Part shown: positions 60,701 to 64,000 of the stretch, piece by piece | Layout: every line of letters begins with the position of its first letter | How positions within the stretch are numbered: position 1 is the first letter of the stretch | Assembly (NCBI RefSeq): GCF_042665545.1 | Contig: NZ_JBHTCM010000005.1 | Coordinates: 118,392-182,391, forward strand | Length of the DNA stretch: 64,000 nucleotides | DNA from: Rhodocista pekingensis | Lineage (GTDB): Bacteria > Pseudomonadota > Alphaproteobacteria > Azospirillales > Azospirillaceae | Direction of reading: 5' to 3' | The notes under the pieces: generated by a model | Told to the model about the DNA's origin: nothing | What the model saw: only the letters and a program-made list of their open reading frames with translations | Databases searched by the model: none | Made by a program: the position numbers and the translations under genes

Positions 60701-63700
60701 ACAGCGCCGCCTCGGCCCCCCTGGCGGTGACGATCCAGCGCACGCCCCCCACCGTCAGCACGGTGACGCCCGGCACGACGACGGTGACGGAGGCGACGGT
60801 CGCCGGCGGCAGCTTCACCGTGGCGGTGACCTTCGATGCCGCGATGGACACCGGCACGGCGCCGACCCTGACCTTCGCCAACCCGGCGGCGGCGGGGCTG
60901 GCCTTCGCGTCGGGCGCCTGGAGCAACGGCGACAAGACCTATACCGCCACCTACACGGTCACCGACACGGATGCCGAGATCAGCGGCATCGACATCGAGG
61001 TTTCCGGCGCCAAGAACGCGGCCGGCAACACCCTGGCCTCGACCCACACGGCGACGGACGCCTTCGCCATCGACACCAAGGCGCCCACCGCCCCCGGCAG
61101 CGCGCCGGACCTCGCGGCGGGGTCCGACAGCGGCAGCAGCAACAGCGACGACATCACCAATGCCACGACGGTGACCGTCACCGGCAGCAATGCCGAAGCC
61201 GGCGTCACCGTCACGCTCTATGCGGACGGCGTCTCGCTGGGCACCGCCACGGCGGACGGCAGCGGCGCCTACAGCTTCACGGACATCAGTGTCGGTAGCC
61301 TCAGCGGTGCGGTCGTCTTCACCGTCACCCAGGCCGATGCGGCCGGGAACAAGAGCGCCGCGTCCGGCGGCCTGACCGTCACCTTCGACCGCACTGCCCC
61401 GACCTTCCTGCCGGGGTCCTCCACCCCGGCCGACAACGCCACCGGCATCAGCCCCGGCAGTGCCATCCAGTTCAAGTTCGCGGAAGCGGTGCAGCGCGGC
61501 GCCTCCGGCACGCTGACCCTGACGGGCGATTCCGGCGGTCCGCGCACGATCGCCTTCGACAGCACGCAGCTCTCCGGTTTCGGCACCGACACCATCACGC
61601 TGGACCCCGGCGCCGCGCTGGACGTGAACACCACCTATTCGGTGGCGTGGAGCGGCGGCTTCTTCACCGACGCGGCCGGCAACGCCGTCACCGCCATTGC
61701 GGACGGCACGACCTTCAATTTCGAGACGGCGCCCGCGCCGGTCATCACCGGGTTCGACAAGACCGCCACCTATGGCGAGAACGCCCTGAACAGCGCCGCC
61801 GTGGTGCTGGACGCGGACGCCAGCGTGAGCGACGCCAGCGGCGCCTGGAACGGCGGCTACCTCCAGCTCACCTACGGCAGCGGCGGCACGGCGGCCGACG
61901 TGATGACCCTGGTCACCGGCGGCGGCATCACCATTGTCGGCAACCAGATCACCGACGGGGGCAGCGACGTCTACGGCACCATCGACGCCACGCTGAACGG
62001 CGCCACCGGGGCCGGCCTGAAGATCGCGCTGACGGCGCTGGCGAACGACGCCATCGTCACGGACATCCTCCAGGCCATCCGGTATCAGAATACCTCCGAC
62101 ACCCCGGCCGCGACCCGGACGCTCGCGCTCGCGCTGAAGAACCAGGGCGGGTACGAGACGACCCTGACCCGCACCATCACCATCACGGCGGAGAACGACG
62201 CCCCCACCCTGGGCACCCAGGCCCGCAGCCTGACCGGCGTGGCGGAGAACGTGGCGACGGGCGACAATACGGGCACCACCGTCGCCGACCTGCTGGCATC
62301 GGGCAGCGGCACCGTGACCGATCCGGACGGCGACACGCCGGGCATCGCCGTGACGGCGGCCAGCAGCACCGACGGCACCTGGCAGTACAAGGTCGGGGCG
62401 GGGAGCTGGACCGCCTTCGGCAGCCCCGGTGAGGGGACGGCCCGGCTTCTGGCCGCGACCGACCTCGTGCGCTTCGTGCCGAACGCCGATTTCAACGGCA
62501 CCGGCACCGGCCTCACCTTCCGCGCCTGGGACGGCAGCAGCGGCACGGCCGGCGGCACCGCCGACACCACCGGCGCGGGCACCGGCACCTCCCCCTTCTC
62601 CGCCGCCACGGCCTCGGCCAGCATCACGGTCACGGCCGTCAACGACGCCCCCTCCGAACCGACGGACGGCGACGTCACGAAGAACAGCGTCGCCGAAGGG
62701 GCGACCGCCGGGACCACGGTGGGCATCACCGCCACGGCCACCGATCCCGAGAGCGGCACCATCACCTGGAGCCTGACGGACGATGCCGGCGGGCGCTTCC
62801 AGATCAACGCCACCACGGGCGTGGTGACGGTGAAGAACGGCAGCCTGATCGACCATGACACGGCGACCAGCCACGACATCACCGTGAAGGCCACGGACAA
62901 CGGCACGCCCGCCCAGTCCAGCACCCAGACCTTCACCATCGCCGTCACCAACGCCGCCCCGACCGGGATCAGCGACGGCAACGGTGCCGCCAACACGGTG
63001 GCGGAAGGGGCCGCGGCCGGCACCACCGTGGGCATCACCGCCGTGGGCAGCGATCCCGGCGGCGGCAGCCTGACCTACAGCCTGACCGACGATGCCGGCG
63101 GGCGGTTCCAGATCAACGCCACGACCGGCGTGGTGACGGTGCTGGACGGCACCCTGCTGGACATCGACGTGGCGGCCAGCCATGGGATCACCGTGCAGGT
63201 CACCGACAAGGGCGGCCTCTCCACCACGCAGAGCTTCACGGTCACGGTGGGCAACGTGGCGCCCGGTACCTGGACCGACCAGAACGCCGACGACAACAAG
63301 GTGACGGAAGGGGCGGCGACCGGCACGCTGGTCGGCATCACCGCCAAGGCGGTCGATCCCGGCACGGGCACCGTGACCTACAGCCTGTCCGACGATGCCG
63401 GCGGGCGCTTCCAGATCGATGCGGCGACGGGCGTCGTCAGCGTGAAGAACGGCAGCCTGATCGACTATGAGACGGCGACCAGCCACACCGTCACCGTGAC
63501 GGGCACGGACGCCCAGGGGGCCAGCAGCACCCAGACCTACACCATCGACCTCGTGAACGCGGCCCCGACCGGGATCAACGACGGCAACGCCGCCGCCAAC
63601 ACGGTGGTGGAAGGGGCCGCGGCCGGCACCACCGTGGGCCTCACGGCCGTGGGCAGCGATCCCGGCGGCGGCAGCCTGACCTACAGCCTGACCGCCGATG

Positions 63701-64000
63701 CCGACGGCCGCTTCCAGATCGACGTGGCGACGGGTGTCGTGACGGTGAAGAACGGCACCCTGCTGAACGCCGGTACGGCGACCAGCCATGAGATCACCGT
63801 GCAGGTCACCGACAAGGGCGGGCTGACCGCCTCGCAGAGCTTCACGATCGCGGTGACGCAGGCGCCCGATCCGGAGCCGCCGACTCCGCCGGTGGTGGTG
63901 ATCCCGCCGTCGCCGCCGACCCCGCCGCTGCCGCCCGCGCCGCCGCCGACCCCGGTGCTGCCGGCGCCGCCGCCGGTGGTCCCGGCGACCGGAACGACGA
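57772..64000 (+). CDS. Giant DUF4347/cadherin-like repeat exoprotein (runs off the window)
   Basis: At least 2076 residues and still open at base 64000. The first 225 residues contain a DUF4347 domain (TEIVFIDTGVKDWQVL, IHIISHGDDGRLTLG, ILLYGCDLGAGTEG). Next comes a domain typical of secreted proteins (LSAGDIAIIGANMDTGTYANTFAFVVLRD). It continues with two Ig-like repeats (59190-59820), cadherin-like and Big-type modules, and four cadherin repeats of about 100 residues from 62676. The C-terminal visible part is a Pro-rich linker (PPTPPVVVIPPSPPTPP). It should be a large surface or secreted adhesin, probably exported by a type I system; transporter genes would lie to the right. Confidence 0.85.
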   Translation, partial: MSMVTGSLEALRAQVGRLIHALDPREMLDAVPAGDAAADPLPPPLDGPPLSPDLSGIGAEPGRTEIVFIDTGVKDWQVLRDAVKPGVEVVLIDSARDGLTQIADALAGRTGIDAIHIISHGDDGRLTLGNAMLSPQGLEARGDQLAAIGSALDADGDILLYGCDLGAGTEGDALLGALARGTGADVAASTDISGGTAVGGDWDLEKTLGEVGTVSVLTAAADDYGHRLAATTLSAGDIAIIGANMDTGTYANTFAFVVLRDIGSGTVVHFTDAGIDSNGAFTVNASNEGHMTWTTQTDIAAGSVFIATGSTTGTGTLTDEAGNAVTGVTGSIGGTSGTWNSNGDQVFVYQGTAGTVSGATFLFAFNSGQTSANYPANGSWASSDNTDQRVSYAPPGLGTQYHVVLTATAVTGTTVGGIPYGYDNLRYNGITTGDATSLLTAITDRTNWIGSDSANYDFVTDFPNFTIADLTPPSVQTIALAGTPAGNATSISYTVTFSESVTGVDAGDFTLTKTGTADGSIASVTGSGSSYTVTVNGISGDGTLRLDLNGSGTGIVDGAANAITGGFTTGGTHTVDQVAPSVQTIAVAGTPAATATSITYTVTFSENVTGVDTGDFALTKTGTADGSIASVTGSGSSYTVTVNSITGDGTLRLDLKGSGTGIADSASNAVSGAFTTGGAHTVDLVGPAFTSGTTASVAENATAVQTLAATDTNGPVTYAIVGGADQTLFSLTGADLAFAAAPDFESPQDTGDTAGNNTYVVTVRATDSAGNTTDRTVTVTVTDANEAPTDLAISASSIAAGATGANATVGTLTGTDPDAGDTLSWSLVSGTGDTGNNNFGISGSTLRTAGTLAPGVYSVRVGATDKGGLSYEKVLSITVTPEAPDTPDLSAASDTGVSNSDNLTSATNLTFTGGGAAAGATVSVFHDANNNGSYDGGEATATATADGTGAWSVTVDASGITDGSHNFRTMQTAGSLDSAASAPLAVTIQRTPPTVSTVTPGTTTVTEATVAGGSFTVAVTFDAAMDTGTAPTLTFANPAAAGLAFASGAWSNGDKTYTATYTVTDTDAEISGIDIEVSGAKNAAGNTLASTHTATDAFAIDTKAPTAPGSAPDLAAGSDSGSSNSDDITNATTVTVTGSNAEAGVTVTLYADGVSLGTATADGSGAYSFTDISVGSLSGAVVFTVTQADAAGNKSAASGGLTVTFDRTAPTFLPGSSTPADNATGISPGSAIQFKFAEAVQRGASGTLTLTGDSGGPRTIAFDSTQLSGFGTDTITLDPGAALDVNTTYSVAWSGGFFTDAAGNAVTAIADGTTFNFETAPAPVITGFDKTATYGENALNSAAVVLDADASVSDASGAWNGGYLQLTYGSGGTAADVMTLVTGGGITIVGNQITDGGSDVYGTIDATLNGATGAGLKIALTALANDAIVTDILQAIRYQNTSDTPAATRTLALALKNQGGYETTLTRTITITAENDAPTLGTQARSLTGVAENVATGDNTGTTVADLLASGSGTVTDPDGDTPGIAVTAASSTDGTWQYKVGAGSWTAFGSPGEGTARLLAATDLVRFVPNADFNGTGTGLTFRAWDGSSGTAGGTADTTGAGTGTSPFSAATASASITVTAVNDAPSEPTDGDVTKNSVAEGATAGTTVGITATATDPESGTITWSLTDDAGGRFQINATTGVVTVKNGSLIDHDTATSHDITVKATDNGTPAQSSTQTFTIAVTNAAPTGISDGNGAANTVAEGAAAGTTVGITAVGSDPGGGSLTYSLTDDAGGRFQINATTGVVTVLDGTLLDIDVAASHGITVQVTDKGGLSTTQSFTVTVGNVAPGTWTDQNADDNKVTEGAATGTLVGITAKAVDPGTGTVTYSLSDDAGGRFQIDAATGVVSVKNGSLIDYETATSHTVTVTGTDAQGASSTQTYTIDLVNAAPTGINDGNAAANTVVEGAAAGTTVGLTAVGSDPGGGSLTYSLTADADGRFQIDVATGVVTVKNGTLLNAGTATSHEITVQVTDKGGLTASQSFTIAVTQAPDPEPPTPPVVVIPPSPPTPPLPPAPPPTPVLPAPPPVVPATGTT
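59190..59820. repeat. Two ~321-bp Ig-like repeats in the giant exoprotein gene
   Basis: Units starting at about 59190 and 59511 encode PSVQTIALAGTPAG..., then TGVDAGDFTLTKTGTADGS and a SITGDGTLRLDL-type end. The two are more than 80 percent alike at DNA level by eye, including runs of identity such as ACGAAGACCGGCACGGCGGA. Recent duplication is likely. Confidence 0.8.
62676..63850. repeat. Four cadherin-like repeats of about 305 bp
   Basis: Units begin near 62676, 62986, 63290 and 63593. Each encodes an N-terminal VAEGAAAGTTVGITAVGSDP-type strand, then TYSLTDDAGGRFQIN, TTGVVTVKNGSL and ITVQVTDKGGLS. Units 2 and 4 are the most alike. The unit length is close to 101 residues. Confidence 0.8.

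Noticed and set aside
57652..63789. Very long open frame on the minus strand (over 2000 codons)
   Set aside because: It is antisense to the giant exoprotein gene, which has clear domains and repeats. The frame is a by-product of GC-rich repeats and Gly/Val/Ala-coding bias; it shows no domain pattern of its own.

Overview
This is a very GC-rich window with alphaproteobacterial gene content: aapJQMP, the thiOSGE operon behind a TPP riboswitch, meaB plus methylmalonyl-CoA mutase, a four-helix-bundle chemoreceptor, two RHH_4 proteins and BrnTA modules. I read it as a chromosomal segment of a Rhodospirillales-type alphaproteobacterium (Azospirillum/Rhodospirillum-like). That placement is inference from gene content and base composition. 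I found no rRNA, tRNA or CRISPR array.

Layout. 1-2.2 kb: end of an EamA transporter, bolA, an RHH_4 gene and a proline-rich exported protein. 2.2-7.85 kb: a foreign-looking block holding an IS5-type transposase remnant, a TetR regulator, a Tat-exported PhoD phosphatase and a TonB-dependent receptor; a 38-bp direct repeat lies at both its ends. 7.9-24.5 kb: chemoreceptor, ybbA-ybbP with divergent tesA and a FIST gene, a zeta-type toxin module, aldo/keto reductase, thpR, a DUF4258/XRE module, pyrF-trpF, an Ala/Gln-rich exported protein, meaB and an acyl-CoA dehydrogenase. 24.6-28.2 kb: thiOSGE under a TPP riboswitch, then brnTA. 28.4-41.1 kb: an incomplete T7-like phage block. 41.3-53.3 kb: two tandem DUF2807/DUF4097-like paralogues, methylmalonyl-CoA mutase, a second RHH_4 gene, upp, an alpha/beta hydrolase and aapJQMP. 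53.6-64 kb: a small protein, a second brnTA, an MpaB-type oxygenase divergent from ggt, and the start of a giant DUF4347/cadherin-repeat exoprotein that runs off the window.

The phage block runs on the minus strand in T7 late-gene order: capsid, a small head-region protein, gp11-like, gp12-like, gp14-like, fibre, small-terminase-position protein, large terminase, membrane protein, cell-wall hydrolase, holin. Portal, scaffold, internal virion proteins, RNA polymerase, replication and integrase genes are absent. The slot between the gp14-like gene and the fibre, where T7 carries gp15-gp16, holds a hipBA operon. Its HipA has lost the kinase N-lobe by an in-frame deletion, while HipB and an array of four evenly spaced operators upstream look intact. 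A PBECR-type nuclease gene sits just outside the capsid end.

Toxin-type modules are dense: zeta, DUF4258/XRE, two BrnTA, HipBA and PBECR. Both brnTA promoters have the same -35/-10 pair and 17-bp spacing; for the first, the predicted transcript start falls on the ATG.
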